Assembly: GCA_016790075.1 (NCBI GenBank)
Contig: JAEUPP010000033.1
Location: 1 to 64,000 of the forward strand
Length of the DNA: 64,000 nucleotides
Direction: 5' to 3'
Source of the DNA: Rhodanobacteraceae bacterium
Lineage (GTDB): Bacteria > Pseudomonadota > Gammaproteobacteria > Xanthomonadales > Rhodanobacteraceae
Shown here piece after piece: positions 1-8,782 of this stretch. Under the pieces are notes generated by a model, which searched no databases, had not been told where the DNA came from, and saw nothing but the letters and a program-made list of their open reading frames with translations. Made by a program: the position numbers and the translations under genes. How positions within the stretch are numbered: position 1 is the first letter of the stretch; the number at the start of each line of letters is the position of its first letter.

Positions 1-2166
1 GGTGTAGCTCAGGTTCGGTGCCGTGCCACTCAGCGTGCCGTGCTGCGGCGGTGTGCTGATCACAAAGCTCAGCGGATCGTTGTCCGCATCGCTGCCGCTC
101 AGGGTAATGGCGGTGTTGGCGCCGGTTACGGTCAGGCTGGCGGGGTTGGCCAGCGGTGGCTGGTTAGTCCGTACATTGCTGTCGCTGGCGCTGACCTGGG
201 GCGACACCGCCGAGCTGGCGCTGGCCTGATTGACGACGGCCGCTGCAGTCAAGCTGCCCGCAAACACCACGGGCACGCTCAGGCGCAGCGCAGGGCCCGG
301 GCCTGGCGGCAGGGTAGCTCCACTCAGTCCTGCGCTGCTGCCTTCTGCGCTGCCGCTGACTGCGCCACAGCTCGCCCCACCCGTCGCGGTGCACAGCGGG
401 GTGCCACTCAGGCTCACGCCGCTGGGCAAGGCATCACTGATTTGCAGCGCTGTGGCTGTCGAGGGACCGGCATTGGTCACGTCGATCTGGTAGGTCGCTG
501 CACCGCCCGGTGTGTACGTTGTTGCATTGTCGCTTTTGTAAATTGCCAATGCCGCCAGGCAGTTCACCGCCAGCGTATGGCTGGCCGTGTTGTCCGCGGA
601 ACCGGCGGGAGCCGGCGATACGAAACCGGCCTGCACGGCTGTGCCTTCACTCAGGCCAACTGGTGGTGGCAGCGCCGCCGTCTGGGTCACGGCACTGCAG
701 TGCGTTGGCGACAAGGCCGCGGTGATGGCATAGGTCAGCGCGCCACCCGCCGCCGCCGCACCTGCTGGCAGCAGCGCGGTCCCGCTGATCGTGCCGCTGC
801 CGCTGGTACTGCCGTTCACTGCACCACCCGGACAGCGGGCACCGCCTGTTGCCTGGCAGCTCCAGCTCGTGAAGGTAAGCCCGGTTGCGGCATTCAACGT
901 CAGCGGCGTGCTCGCATCGTGGCGTGTTGTATCACCGACCGTCGGCCTAGCCGTGTTGTTGCGCAGGGTCCAGGTATAGTTCAGCGCCTGACCGCCCTGG
1001 GCCGAAGCCGTGCTCGCCGTGAAGGTGCTCGCCAGGTCCACCTCGTTGTCCAGCAGCGTCAGCGTTGTACTCGTGATCGCCGCGCCGCCGCAGGTCTGGG
1101 TCGAACTCAGCACATAGTTTGTCGGCGAGGATGTGATCGCCAGCACCAGCGTCTCGTTGTTCTCGATCACGCTGTCATCGTTCAGGGTCAGCGGCAGCGC
1201 AAAGTCCGTACCGTCGTATACGCCCGCCGGGATCGTCACGCTCAGCGTGCCGGTTCCGCTGGCCGTGGTGTAGTCGCTGCCCGCCGTTGCGGTCGACCCG
1301 GCTTGCACTGCCAGTGTCACCGTGATCCCGCCCGCGGGCACCGAGCCAGCTACGCGCAATGCCGGCAACCCGGTCGTTGCGCCTTCACTCACGCTCGCCG
1401 TCGCCGTGGTCAGTTCCACGAACGGCCGCAAGGTCATCTGTATATCGTCGATGAAATTGCCGATGGTCGAGCCACCGGCCGCCGAGACCGCCTCGAATCC
1501 GATCGCCTGCGTCCCCGTTGTCCCTTGCCAGGTGAACTGTCCCGAATAGTCGCGCCAGCCGTTCGTTGCCGCGGCCGTGTTGCAACTGTTTCCGGTCACA
1601 CCGCCATCGGCTGCAGTGCTGCCGTAGCAGGTCAGCACCGCGCCACCGCCATCATTCTGCGTGCCGGCCCGCACCACGCGGTTCGTGCCCGCGGTCGAAC
1701 CCACGCGGAACTCCGTCACGTCGTTGGTCGTCGCGCTCTGACGGCCGCGATGGCTGAAGCGCCAGCCCACCAGTTCCCCGGCCGCCAGGCACACGTTCTG
1801 GTAGATCCGCGACGCCGCCTGCGCATTGAGCTCGGCAAACTGGGTGCCCGCCCGTGCTGCTACGCCGTTGAAACTGTTTGCCCAGATTTCGATCAGCGGG
1901 CCCGGCGCTGCGGCCACATTCGGTGCACACCCAACCCCGTTCTGCGCCGGATGGTTGGTCGTCCACCCCGGCACCACCGTTTCCGACACCTGGAAGTAGC
2001 AGGTCGTCGGTGATGCAGATGGCTGCTCAAAACCCAGATTCACGAACGTCCGCTGCACCTGCGCCGCCGCCGGTTGCCCCAGCAGCACTGCCCCAGCCAG
2101 CAGCGCCGCGAACGATGTACCCGCGCCCACTCTGCCAGCTCGCGCCAGCCACTTCATCCCAGCCAT
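1..2166 (-). CDS. Secreted Calx-beta/DUF11/cadherin-like surface protein (3' end missing)
   Basis: Minus-strand reading frame open from an ATG at 2166 to the left edge (722 codons, no stop), so the C-terminus lies outside the window. The start is preceded by AGGGG at good spacing; an in-frame ATG at 2157 has no ribosome binding site. Residues 1-36 are a signal peptide ending AAAQ. A jelly-roll-like region follows (about 40-240, with GFEQP and WRDYSG). Next is a Calx-beta repeat (about 245-340, with SVSEGA and a GSDYTT end) and DUF11-type beta-sandwich modules (YTPGGAATYQIDVTNAGPS). The last visible part is a cadherin/Ig-like module (NQPPLANP...DADNDPLSF). These families are known from large adhesins and exoproteins; the function here is inferred to be surface or extracellular. 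The ligand is unknown. Confidence 0.85.
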   Translation of the reverse strand, partial: MAGMKWLARAGRVGAGTSFAALLAGAVLLGQPAAAQVQRTFVNLGFEQPSASPTTCYFQVSETVVPGWTTNHPAQNGVGCAPNVAAAPGPLIEIWANSFNGVAARAGTQFAELNAQAASRIYQNVCLAAGELVGWRFSHRGRQSATTNDVTEFRVGSTAGTNRVVRAGTQNDGGGAVLTCYGSTAADGGVTGNSCNTAAATNGWRDYSGQFTWQGTTGTQAIGFEAVSAAGGSTIGNFIDDIQMTLRPFVELTTATASVSEGATTGLPALRVAGSVPAGGITVTLAVQAGSTATAGSDYTTASGTGTLSVTIPAGVYDGTDFALPLTLNDDSVIENNETLVLAITSSPTNYVLSSTQTCGGAAITSTTLTLLDNEVDLASTFTASTASAQGGQALNYTWTLRNNTARPTVGDTTRHDASTPLTLNAATGLTFTSWSCQATGGARCPGGAVNGSTSGSGTISGTALLPAGAAAAGGALTYAITAALSPTHCSAVTQTAALPPPVGLSEGTAVQAGFVSPAPAGSADNTASHTLAVNCLAALAIYKSDNATTYTPGGAATYQIDVTNAGPSTATALQISDALPSGVSLSGTPLCTATGGASCGAVSGSAEGSSAGLSGATLPPGPGPALRLSVPVVFAGSLTAAAVVNQASASSAVSPQVSASDSNVRTNQPPLANPASLTVTGANTAITLSGSDADNDPLSFVISTPPQHGTLSGTAPNLSYT

Positions 2167-2305
2167 GAAACACCCCTGTCGTGTTCTATGTCGGCGGGTA
2201 CTACTGCATGGATGCCAGCATTACTCGCAGCAACCGGGAATTATACAGGACTCATGTGACCAGCCTTACACCAGTCCGGTTGCTGTTGCCGGAATGTTCA
2301 GTTGT

Positions 2306-2333
2306 TGAAAATCTCAGCCGTGACGACGGCTGA
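2306..2333 (-). terminator. Rho-independent terminator after the TonB receptor gene
   Basis: Read on the minus strand, an 8-bp stem TCAGCCGT/ACGGCTGA with a 4-base loop is followed by GATTTTC. It starts about 60 bases after the stop codon of the receptor gene and before the downstream surface-protein gene. Confidence 0.7.
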
Positions 2334-2393
2334 TGGTGAAGCATTCGGCATAGGGGGCTTGTGTTCACAACGGGACTTGCACCGGATGGCCGA

Positions 2394-4550
2394 TCAGAAG
2401 TGGACGTTCAAGCCCAAACGCAGCGTACGCGGCGAGGCCGGCAGTATGTTGTTGTTGCTGTGCGCCGAAGCGAAGTAGCGTTTGTCGGACAGGTTTTCCA
2501 GGTTCAGCTGCAGGCGCAGGTTGGGATTGACCGCGTAGAAGACCGCGGCGTCGAAACGGGTGAAACGGGGTAACACCACCGCATTGTCGGTGGACACGTA
2601 TACCTCGTCCTGATGGATTGCCCCCAGACCCACGCCCCATTGCGGCGTGAAATCGTAGCGGTTCCACAGCGAAAACGCGTGTTTGGGCACCTGGCCCAGC
2701 TTGTTCCCGTTCTGCGACCCCGGTGTCTGGACTTCACTTTCCTGGTAGGCATAACCGGCCATTACCTGCCAGGATTCAGTCACCTGGCCAGCCAAACCCA
2801 GCTCCACACCCTGTACGCGCTGGCCGTCGACCAGCAGCGACTGCGCTGGGTTGTTGGGGTCGGTAATGGCGACATTGCTGCGGTCCAGCCGGTAGATCGC
2901 GGCGGTGGCCGAGAGCCGCTGATGGATGTCCCACTTCAGGCCCAGTTCTCGATTGGTGAACTCTTCCGGGTCCAGGGCGCGGTTGCTGGCGGTCAGCGAC
3001 GCCAGCTGCTCACCGGCCCGCGGAACGTAGGCGATGGTGTAGCTCGCATATAGCGAAACATCTTCCTGCGGCTTGTAGATCAGACCGGCGCGAGGTGAGA
3101 CCAGATCGTCGCTGCTCGACACCGTGCTGCCATTGCGGTGGTTCAGCAGATCCGCATCGAACCGGTCGTAACGGGCGCCCAGTATCGCCTGCCACTGCGG
3201 CGAGAATTCGATCTGGTCCTGCAGATAAAACGCTGTGGTCCTGGCCAGGCTATGGTTGTCCGCATCCGTGGCGTTTGGCCGGAACGTCACCGGACCGCGG
3301 TAGATCGTGTCCGGCAGCGTCACCACGGCGGAAGTCGCATTCGCCCCCACGCTGGGGAAGAAGGCGGTCTGGCGGAGGTTGTCCGTTTCCTGGCGGTTGA
3401 GTTCCATACCGACGAGGAATTCGTGACCGACCGAGCCGGTCTGTGCCGAGAAGGTCAGGTCGGTCTGATTCAGCAGGTTCTCGCGGGTGGTCAGATTGTT
3501 GTAGCCGCTGATGGCCACCTGGTTGGTAGCGGCCGTGTACGCGCCCGGGAAAACGTTCTGGTAGAACTTGTCATAGTCGGCGTAACTGGTCTGATTGACG
3601 AGCCTGGCGCCACTGCCGAATACATGGGTCACCGTCGCCTTCAGGGCATCCACGCGGGTATAGGCATAGCTGTTGTCCGGCTGGCCGAAGAAGGTGGATT
3701 CGTCGGTCTGCAGTGGCTTGCCCAGGAAGGACGGCACGCCGCGGTCGACGGTGCGGTCGTCCTCGAAATGTTCGTAGCCGAAAGCGAAGGTGGTGGCCTC
3801 GCTGGCGCGGAAGTTCAGGGTCGGGTTCACTGCCCAGCGCTCCAGCTGAACGTGGTCGCGGTAGCTGCCGGAGTCTTCGTACAGGCCCGTGACGCGAAAG
3901 GCAGCGGAATCGCTCAGCGCGTGGTTGTAGTCGCCGGTCAGCCGGCGGTTGTCCCAGGAGCCCATGGTCAGGTTCAGCGCTCGGGTGTCTGACCAATCCG
4001 CCTGCTTGGTGACGCGGTTGATCAGGCCGCCGGCACCGCCGCGGCCGAAAATCATGCCGCTGGGCCCCTTGAGCACCTCCACCCGTTCTACGTTGTAGAG
4101 ATCGCGGAAGTACTGCACATCGTCGCGCAGGCCGTTGACGAAGAAGTCGGCGGTGGAGGTGTTACCGCGCAGGATGGGCGCGTCGCGATGACCTTCGCCC
4201 TGCGCCATTTGCACACCAGGTACATAACGCACCACGTCGGCCATGTTCTGCATCGCCCGGTCGTCGATCAGCCCTTCGGCGATCATGGTGATCGACTGGG
4301 GAACATCCCGCAGCGGGGTGTCGGTCTTGGTCGCGGTGGTCGTGCGCTCGATCTGATAGGTCTGGCGCTCGCCCACAACAATGACCTGATCGAGTGTCTC
4401 GGCTTTCTCAGCGGATTCCTTGGCGGATTCCTGGGCCAGAGCCAGCGGGCTGTAGGCCTGCAGACCGGCCAACAGGGGGAAGCCGTAAAGAGCGAGACGG
4501 ACCGCGCGGACAAGCCGTGCTGACTGGGTCGGTCGTTGGTGGTGCGACAT
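2394..4550 (-). CDS. TonB-dependent siderophore receptor (catecholate/ferrichrome type)
   Basis: A 718-residue outer-membrane receptor, a usual length for the family. The signal peptide ends near residue 40 (LALAQE). The TonB box DQVIVVGE follows, then the plug domain (about 60-200) with the family hallmarks DVPQSI, VRYVPGV, LRG and VEVLKGPSG. The rest is a 22-stranded barrel ending in RLGLNVHF with the C-terminal Phe typical of barrel insertion. The start is chosen by GAGG eight bases upstream. Such receptors import ferric siderophores using the TonB-ExbBD energy system. The Fur-like site upstream supports an iron role. The exact siderophore cannot be read from sequence. Confidence 0.93.
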   Translation of the reverse strand: MSHHQRPTQSARLVRAVRLALYGFPLLAGLQAYSPLALAQESAKESAEKAETLDQVIVVGERQTYQIERTTTATKTDTPLRDVPQSITMIAEGLIDDRAMQNMADVVRYVPGVQMAQGEGHRDAPILRGNTSTADFFVNGLRDDVQYFRDLYNVERVEVLKGPSGMIFGRGGAGGLINRVTKQADWSDTRALNLTMGSWDNRRLTGDYNHALSDSAAFRVTGLYEDSGSYRDHVQLERWAVNPTLNFRASEATTFAFGYEHFEDDRTVDRGVPSFLGKPLQTDESTFFGQPDNSYAYTRVDALKATVTHVFGSGARLVNQTSYADYDKFYQNVFPGAYTAATNQVAISGYNNLTTRENLLNQTDLTFSAQTGSVGHEFLVGMELNRQETDNLRQTAFFPSVGANATSAVVTLPDTIYRGPVTFRPNATDADNHSLARTTAFYLQDQIEFSPQWQAILGARYDRFDADLLNHRNGSTVSSSDDLVSPRAGLIYKPQEDVSLYASYTIAYVPRAGEQLASLTASNRALDPEEFTNRELGLKWDIHQRLSATAAIYRLDRSNVAITDPNNPAQSLLVDGQRVQGVELGLAGQVTESWQVMAGYAYQESEVQTPGSQNGNKLGQVPKHAFSLWNRYDFTPQWGVGLGAIHQDEVYVSTDNAVVLPRFTRFDAAVFYAVNPNLRLQLNLENLSDKRYFASAHSNNNILPASPRTLRLGLNVHF

Positions 4551-4616
4551 GCGGAGAACCTCAATGCAAAGAGTTAATAAGCAAAAAAGTCAATCATCAT
4601 TCCTGCGAACAGAAAC

Positions 4617-4635
4617 AAGAATGATTTGCATTGGG
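4617..4635. promoter_or_regulatory. Candidate Fur box upstream of the receptor gene
   Basis: The core AATGATTTGCATT (4620-4632) matches the Fur consensus core AATGATAATCATT at 10 of 13 positions. A second, weaker AATGATGATTG half-site lies at about 4593-4604 on the minus strand. It sits 70-85 bases before the receptor start codon, a suitable place for iron repression. No footprint is implied; this is a pattern match. Confidence 0.45.
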
Positions 4636-4954
4636 TATCATAGCACTAACGAGATGCTTGCAAGTTGCCCTGCCATACCAGCCAGCGAGCCTGGACGGGC
4701 TTGGTTCCCGACGGAGGCGGCCCCGTCCGGACCGCTCGGCCGCGTTGGGCTAGGGGCAGGGCAGGTGATCGGGGGATAGCCCGCTGTACTGCTGCGTTTG
4801 TTAAGCAGGCCTTGAGCGCGTGGCGCCGGTGCTGTCCCAGGCCAGTGGGCGCAATGTCGGCTCCGTTGGTTTTCCGTGACCATGGCGATCGCTGTGTGCG
4901 GAAAGACCTGTTCCGCGGCATATGCGGCGCCGTTCGGCCAGCAAAACAGTAACG

Positions 4955-4970
4955 TTGTACGGTTGTACAA
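4955..4970. promoter_or_regulatory. Inverted repeat, possible operator of the EBP gene
   Basis: A perfect repeat TTGTAC-N4-GTACAA about 80 bases upstream of the EBP start codon. Symmetric sites like this are typical of dimeric regulators; the binding protein is unknown. Confidence 0.4.
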
Positions 4971-5050
4971 TGCCGGTTCGTTCTCTGCAGTGTGCCGCAC
5001 GGTCGCGGCACGGTTCCGATCCCCTGAACGGAGCAGGCCAGGGAGGTTAC

Positions 5051-6013
5051 ATGCAACTCGCTTCATCCAACGCCTTGCCGGCGCTGCCCGGCCTGGCCGG
5101 GATCATGCGCTACACGGAAAAAGTGGCCGCGAGCGAATGTACCGTACTGGTGACTGGTGAAACCGGCACCGGCAAGGAAGTCATCGCGCGGTCGATCCAC
5201 GCGCGCAGCACGCGCAGCGACGGCCCCTTCGTCAGCATCAACTGCGCCGCACTGCCGGACATGCTGGTCGAGAGCGAATTGTTTGGCTATGAGCGCGGCG
5301 CCTTCACCGGCGCCAGTCACAGTCATCCCGGCAAGTTGCGCCAGGCGCACAAAGGTACGGTGCTGCTGGACGAGATCGGCGAACTGCCCCTGCTTGCGCA
5401 GGCCAAGCTGCTGCACGTGCTGGAGATGCGGGAAGTGTCGCGTCTGGGCGGCCGTCGGCCCGAGCCTATCGACGTGCGCTTCATCGCGGCGACCAACCAG
5501 GATCTCGAATCAATGGTGGCGCAAAAGCGCTTCCGCGACGATCTGTTCTTCCGCCTCAACGTCGCACGCATCCATCTGCCGCCGTTGCGCGAGCGGCCCG
5601 GCGACATTCCAGCGCTGCTGCAACATTTCCTGCTGCTGCTGGGCCGCCGCAACGGCCGTTCTATCGGTGCGCTCAGCGCGGCAGCGGTGGAATGCCTGCT
5701 GCGCTATCACTGGCCCGGCAATGCGCGCGAATTGCGCAATGTGGCCGAAATGCTGTTCATCGATCCACCGCAAGATTGCATCGGGCCCGAACACCTGCCG
5801 GACTGTGTCAGGCTGCTGGATCGTGCGGAGTGCGGAGAGCGCGAACGCCTGATCGCGGCGCTCTCTGCGACGCACTGGAACAAGTGTCGTGCCGCGCAGG
5901 CGATGCACTGGTCGCGCATGACGCTGTATCGCAAGATGCACAAGTACCAGATTTCACCTAAGCCCGAGGCCCTGACCCGGCTGGTCATCGACGCGACGCC
6001 GTCCGTCGACTGA
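5051..6013 (+). CDS. Sigma-54 enhancer-binding protein without a sensory domain (PspF-like layout)
   Basis: A 320-residue transcription activator made only of a sigma-54 AAA+ domain and a C-terminal Fis-type helix-turn-helix. Walker A GETGTGKE is at residues 36-43, the sigma-54 contact loop GAFTGA at 83-88, Walker B LLDE near 104-108, and FRDDLFFRLNV carries the arginine-finger region. The HTH is at about 262-305 (NKCRAAQAMHWSRMTLYRKM). The start is set by GGAGG four bases before the ATG at 5051; an upstream in-frame ATG at 4922 would add noncoding-like residues. There is no receiver, GAF or PAS domain, so activity would be controlled in trans or by expression level, as for PspF. The neighbouring injection-system operon has a matching sigma-54 promoter. 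Confidence 0.9.
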   Translation: MQLASSNALPALPGLAGIMRYTEKVAASECTVLVTGETGTGKEVIARSIHARSTRSDGPFVSINCAALPDMLVESELFGYERGAFTGASHSHPGKLRQAHKGTVLLDEIGELPLLAQAKLLHVLEMREVSRLGGRRPEPIDVRFIAATNQDLESMVAQKRFRDDLFFRLNVARIHLPPLRERPGDIPALLQHFLLLLGRRNGRSIGALSAAAVECLLRYHWPGNARELRNVAEMLFIDPPQDCIGPEHLPDCVRLLDRAECGERERLIAALSATHWNKCRAAQAMHWSRMTLYRKMHKYQISPKPEALTRLVIDATPSVD

Positions 6014-6059
6014 CTCCGCGGCGCTACGCTACGTCCTTTCTGCATCCGGCCAGAGTTCC

Positions 6060-6081
6060 GGCCCCAAGCTTGCTTGGGGCC
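6060..6081. promoter_or_regulatory. 22-base perfect palindrome: EBP binding site or hairpin
   Basis: Arms GGCCCCAAGC and GCTTGGGGCC are separated by TT. It lies 46 bases after the EBP stop, so it could act as a terminator. However, no T-run follows on either strand, and a 2-base centre is more natural for a protein-binding palindrome. It lies about 270 bases upstream of the sigma-54 promoter, a normal distance for an enhancer. Confidence 0.5.
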
Positions 6082-6123
6082 AGGGAGTCGCGGTGTTGCG
6101 GACTCGTGGGCGACTGTCTCAGG

Positions 6124-6141
6124 TGTATCGCTGCGGATACA
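6124..6141. promoter_or_regulatory. Inverted repeat, possible second regulator site
   Basis: TGTATC-N6-GATACA, perfect 6-base arms, about 206 bases upstream of the -24/-12 promoter. Confidence 0.35.
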
Positions 6142-6147
6142 GTGCAC

Positions 6148-6164
6148 GTTACATCCCATGTGAC
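6148..6164. promoter_or_regulatory. Inverted repeat, possible third regulator site
   Basis: GTTACAT-CCC-ATGTGAC, arms matching at six of seven positions, directly next to the previous repeat. Confidence 0.3.
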
Positions 6165-6346
6165 AGTGCGCAACGGCTTGTCGTCCGGCGCGGATGAGTG
6201 TTGACGCGGCTTGCGAGGGTTCCAGCGGCCCGCTGCACGCCTGTTACAGCGCAGCGCGCGCCGACGCGCCGCAGGCCTTTGCGCTGGCGCGAAATTGCAA
6301 TGACGATCAAGCGCTTGAACGGGCGAGCTGCGGGCCGCGCCGGTCC

Positions 6347-6362
6347 CGGCACGGTGCGTGCA
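6347..6362 (+). promoter_or_regulatory. Sigma-54 (-24/-12) promoter of the eCIS operon
   Basis: CGGCACGGTGCGTGCA compared with the RpoN consensus TGGCACG-N4-TTGCW. The invariant GG and GC are present with the strict 10-base spacing, and GGCACG plus TGCA match exactly. Transcription would start near 6374, giving a leader of about 53 bases before the first gene at 6427. An EBP is encoded immediately upstream. Confidence 0.65.
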
Positions 6363-6426
6363 CAAGTTCACAACGTCGGCGCATTGGCGATAGATGCCGG
6401 CATCGCACGTGATGCAGAGGCCCTTC

Positions 6427-6717
6427 ATGACGCAGAACACGGACGACCGCGACACACGCCCCAACGCGCAGACTATCGGCCGCTACGCGAACTGCTTCAA
6501 GGTGGGCTTCAACGCTCTCGAAGTGGTGCTGGAATTCGGCGAGCACTACGCCGATAGCGGTGCGCCGGGCGTGCATACGCGTATCGTCACCAATTCGTTC
6601 TGCGCACGCGCATTGCTCACTACGCTGGACGAATCACTCGCTGCGCAGGCGCAGCAGATCGCTGCCACGTCCGCGCCCGCGGACGATGCGAGCGGAGCGC
6701 CACATGAGCCCCGCTGA
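6427..6717 (+). CDS. DUF3467-like small protein, first gene of the eCIS operon
   Basis: 96 residues, starting at the ATG six bases after AGAGG. The pattern 'RYANCFKVGFNALEVVLEFGE ... HTRIVTNSFCARALLTTLDESL' resembles DUF3467, a small conserved family of unknown molecular role. I recall such genes near phage-like and eCIS clusters, but its function in particle assembly is not known. It overlaps the next gene by 14 bases, so translation is probably coupled. Family assignment rests on pattern recognition only. Confidence 0.7.
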   Translation: MTQNTDDRDTRPNAQTIGRYANCFKVGFNALEVVLEFGEHYADSGAPGVHTRIVTNSFCARALLTTLDESLAAQAQQIAATSAPADDASGAPHEPR

Positions 6718-8782
6718 GCCCGCGCTCGCGCTGGTACAGGCGGTGGACGACGCCCCCCTGACCGGCACCGGGCGCGCATGTGCGATGTGGTCGCAGGCGC
6801 TGGATAGCCTGTGGCTGGCACTCACTGCGACGGATGCAGCGCAGCGTGCGCCGGTGATGTGCCTCGATGCCGCGCAGGCGCTACTCGCCGAACCGCGCGT
6901 GGCGTGGCTGGCCCGCACGTACGAACTGGACGATATCGACATCGCCATCGTGCTGATCGTTGCGGCGCCGGAACTCGACCCGCGCTTTGGTGTGGCCTAT
7001 GGGCGTCTGCAGGGCAACGCCGTCGCGCGTCCCGCAGGCCCGGCGTTATGCCGGCGCCTGCTTGCGGTGATCGGCGACCGGCGTCTTGCGCTGCGCCCGC
7101 GTTTTGCCACGACGCATGCGTTGTTCGCGCAGCGCATCCTCAATCGCGAGCCCGCGTTGCGGCACGACGGCTGGTGCGAGGCCGGGCTGACCGTGGATCC
7201 GCAGATCCTGCGCACGCTGCTGTACGAAACCCATCTGGACCCACGCCTGGCGGGGTATTGCCGGCTGTTGCAGCCACAGGTGGACCAGCGCGCGGTGGCG
7301 ATGCGCGCGGACGACTGGCGCGCGCTGTGTGTGCTTGCGCGCCAGGCCTGGGACGAGCGCAGCGCGTTGCATCTTCAGTTTCGTGGACCGGCCGGCTGCG
7401 GTCGGCGGCATGCCGCCGAAGCGCTGGCGCAGATGCTGGGCGCGCGCCTGCTGGTCGCCGACCTCGCTGCCTTGAGTGCAGGCGATGATCTGGCTGAGCT
7501 GCTCGCACCGCTGTTGCGCGAGGCCTGGCTGGCCGAAGCCGTGTTGTACGTCGAAGGCGCCGAGACACTGCTCGCCGCAGGCTGCACGAACGAGATCGAT
7601 CGCCTGTTCGATACGTTGGCCGACGATGCGGGAATCACGCTGCTCGCCAGTTCAGCCGGCCATGTGTTCGCGCCGCGCCGCGGCCTTTTCCTGCGTACGT
7701 TCGAGTTCGGCATGCTCGACCGGCAGCGGCGTCGCGCGCTGTGGCGGCGCGAACTGATTGCACGTGGCCATAATCCCGAGGCGCACGACGTCGACGCGCT
7801 CGCGCAGCGTTTCCGTCTTACGCCGGCACAGATCAGCCGCGCCATACGCCGCGCCGAACTGGACCTGCGCGCGAACCCGTCGGCGCTGCTGGATCTGGCC
7901 GCGGCCGCACGCGCGCAGGCGCCAACCGAGCTCGCCCAGCTGGCGCGCAAGGTCACGCCGGCGGCGCGCTGGGACGATCTCGTGCTGCCCCTCGACGCGC
8001 AGCGACAGTTGCGCGAACTCTGCGCACGCGTGGCACATGCGACGCGGGTGCTGGAGGACTGGGGCTTCGATCAGCGCCTTTCGCTGGGCAAGGGCAGCAG
8101 CGCACTGTTCGCCGGCCCGTCGGGGACGGGAAAGACCATGGCGGCCGAGATCATCGCAGCGGAACTGGGCCTGGACCTGTACAAGATCGACCTCGCCACG
8201 GTAGTGAGCAAATACATCGGCGAGACCGAGAAGAATCTCGATCGCGTGTTCAGCGCGGCGCGCGATGCGAACGCGATCCTGTTGTTCGACGAGGCCGACG
8301 CGATCTTCGGCAAGCGCTCCGAAGTGCGCGACTCGCACGATCGCTACGCCAATCTCGAAGTGGCCTACCTGCTGCAGAAGATGGAGGAGTTTGAAGGCCT
8401 TGCCATCCTCTCGACCAATCTCAAGCAGAACCTCGACGAGGCGTTCCTGCGCCGCATCACCTATACCGTGCTGTTTCCGTTTCCCGACGCCGCTGACCGC
8501 GAACGCATCTGGCGGCGCATCTGGCCGGGCGCGCTACCGCTTCACGACAATGTGGATTTTGCTGCATTGGCCGGGCGCTACAAGCTGTCTGGCGGCAACA
8601 TCCGCAACGCCGCCGTCGCGGCCGCATATTTCGCGGCGGAGGAAGATTGCGAGGTGGAGCTGCGCCACGTTGTTCATGGCGTGCGACGTGAGCTGCAGAA
8701 GCAGGGCAAGGCGCTGGCCGAGGACGAGATCTCGCTGCTGCTGCCGACCCTCGCGGCGCCGGCCGTGCAGGAGCGCGCATGA
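6704..8782 (+). CDS. eCIS AAA+ ATPase (Afp15/Pvc15-like)
   Basis: 692 residues. The C-terminal half is a classical AAA+ ATPase with Walker A GPSGTGKT at 471-478, Walker B LLFDEAD with D529/E530, and the arginine-finger-like FLRRI region. The N-terminal half carries a degenerate P-loop (GPAGCGRR, near residue 228), so it probably retains the fold without hydrolysis. Nearly all eCIS loci encode such an ATPase; it is not part of the mature particle and is linked to assembly or cargo loading. The start at 6704 lies inside the preceding gene. The stop overlaps the next start as ATGA, giving tight translational coupling with the cargo-like genes that follow. Confidence 0.9.
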   Translation: MSPAEPALALVQAVDDAPLTGTGRACAMWSQALDSLWLALTATDAAQRAPVMCLDAAQALLAEPRVAWLARTYELDDIDIAIVLIVAAPELDPRFGVAYGRLQGNAVARPAGPALCRRLLAVIGDRRLALRPRFATTHALFAQRILNREPALRHDGWCEAGLTVDPQILRTLLYETHLDPRLAGYCRLLQPQVDQRAVAMRADDWRALCVLARQAWDERSALHLQFRGPAGCGRRHAAEALAQMLGARLLVADLAALSAGDDLAELLAPLLREAWLAEAVLYVEGAETLLAAGCTNEIDRLFDTLADDAGITLLASSAGHVFAPRRGLFLRTFEFGMLDRQRRRALWRRELIARGHNPEAHDVDALAQRFRLTPAQISRAIRRAELDLRANPSALLDLAAAARAQAPTELAQLARKVTPAARWDDLVLPLDAQRQLRELCARVAHATRVLEDWGFDQRLSLGKGSSALFAGPSGTGKTMAAEIIAAELGLDLYKIDLATVVSKYIGETEKNLDRVFSAARDANAILLFDEADAIFGKRSEVRDSHDRYANLEVAYLLQKMEEFEGLAILSTNLKQNLDEAFLRRITYTVLFPFPDAADRERIWRRIWPGALPLHDNVDFAALAGRYKLSGGNIRNAAVAAAYFAAEEDCEVELRHVVHGVRRELQKQGKALAEDEISLLLPTLAAPAVQERA

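Larger units (their letters stand above)
4551..5050. other. Divergent intergenic region between the receptor and the EBP gene
   Basis: 500 bases with no credible gene. The left part carries the Fur-like site. The right part carries an inverted repeat (4955-4970) close to the EBP gene. The middle (about 4650-4950) shows short open frames on both strands with no ribosome binding site or recognisable product. Confidence 0.6.
6014..6426. other. Regulatory region between the EBP gene and the eCIS operon
   Basis: 413 bases without a credible gene. It contains a 22-base palindrome (6060-6081), two further inverted repeats (6124-6141 and 6148-6164) and a sigma-54 type promoter (6347-6362). This layout, with symmetric sites 185-290 bases upstream of a -24/-12 promoter, fits an enhancer-dependent promoter. 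Confidence 0.55.

Noticed and set aside
40-2013. Long plus-strand open frame opposite the truncated surface gene
   Set aside because: Its product is an Arg/Gly/Cys-rich sequence without domains, while the minus strand gives a signal peptide, Calx-beta and DUF11 modules.
4922-5050. N-terminal extension of the EBP from the ATG at 4922
   Set aside because: No ribosome binding site, noncoding-like residues, and it runs through the inverted repeat; the ATG at 5051 has GGAGG.
6285-6299. TGGCGCGAAATTGC as a second sigma-54 promoter
   Set aside because: The GG and GC dinucleotides are one base too close; sigma-54 is strict about this spacing.
6198-6557. 119-codon frame before the eCIS operon
   Set aside because: It overlaps the DUF3467-like gene and the promoter, has no ribosome binding site and reads as out-of-frame GC-rich sequence.
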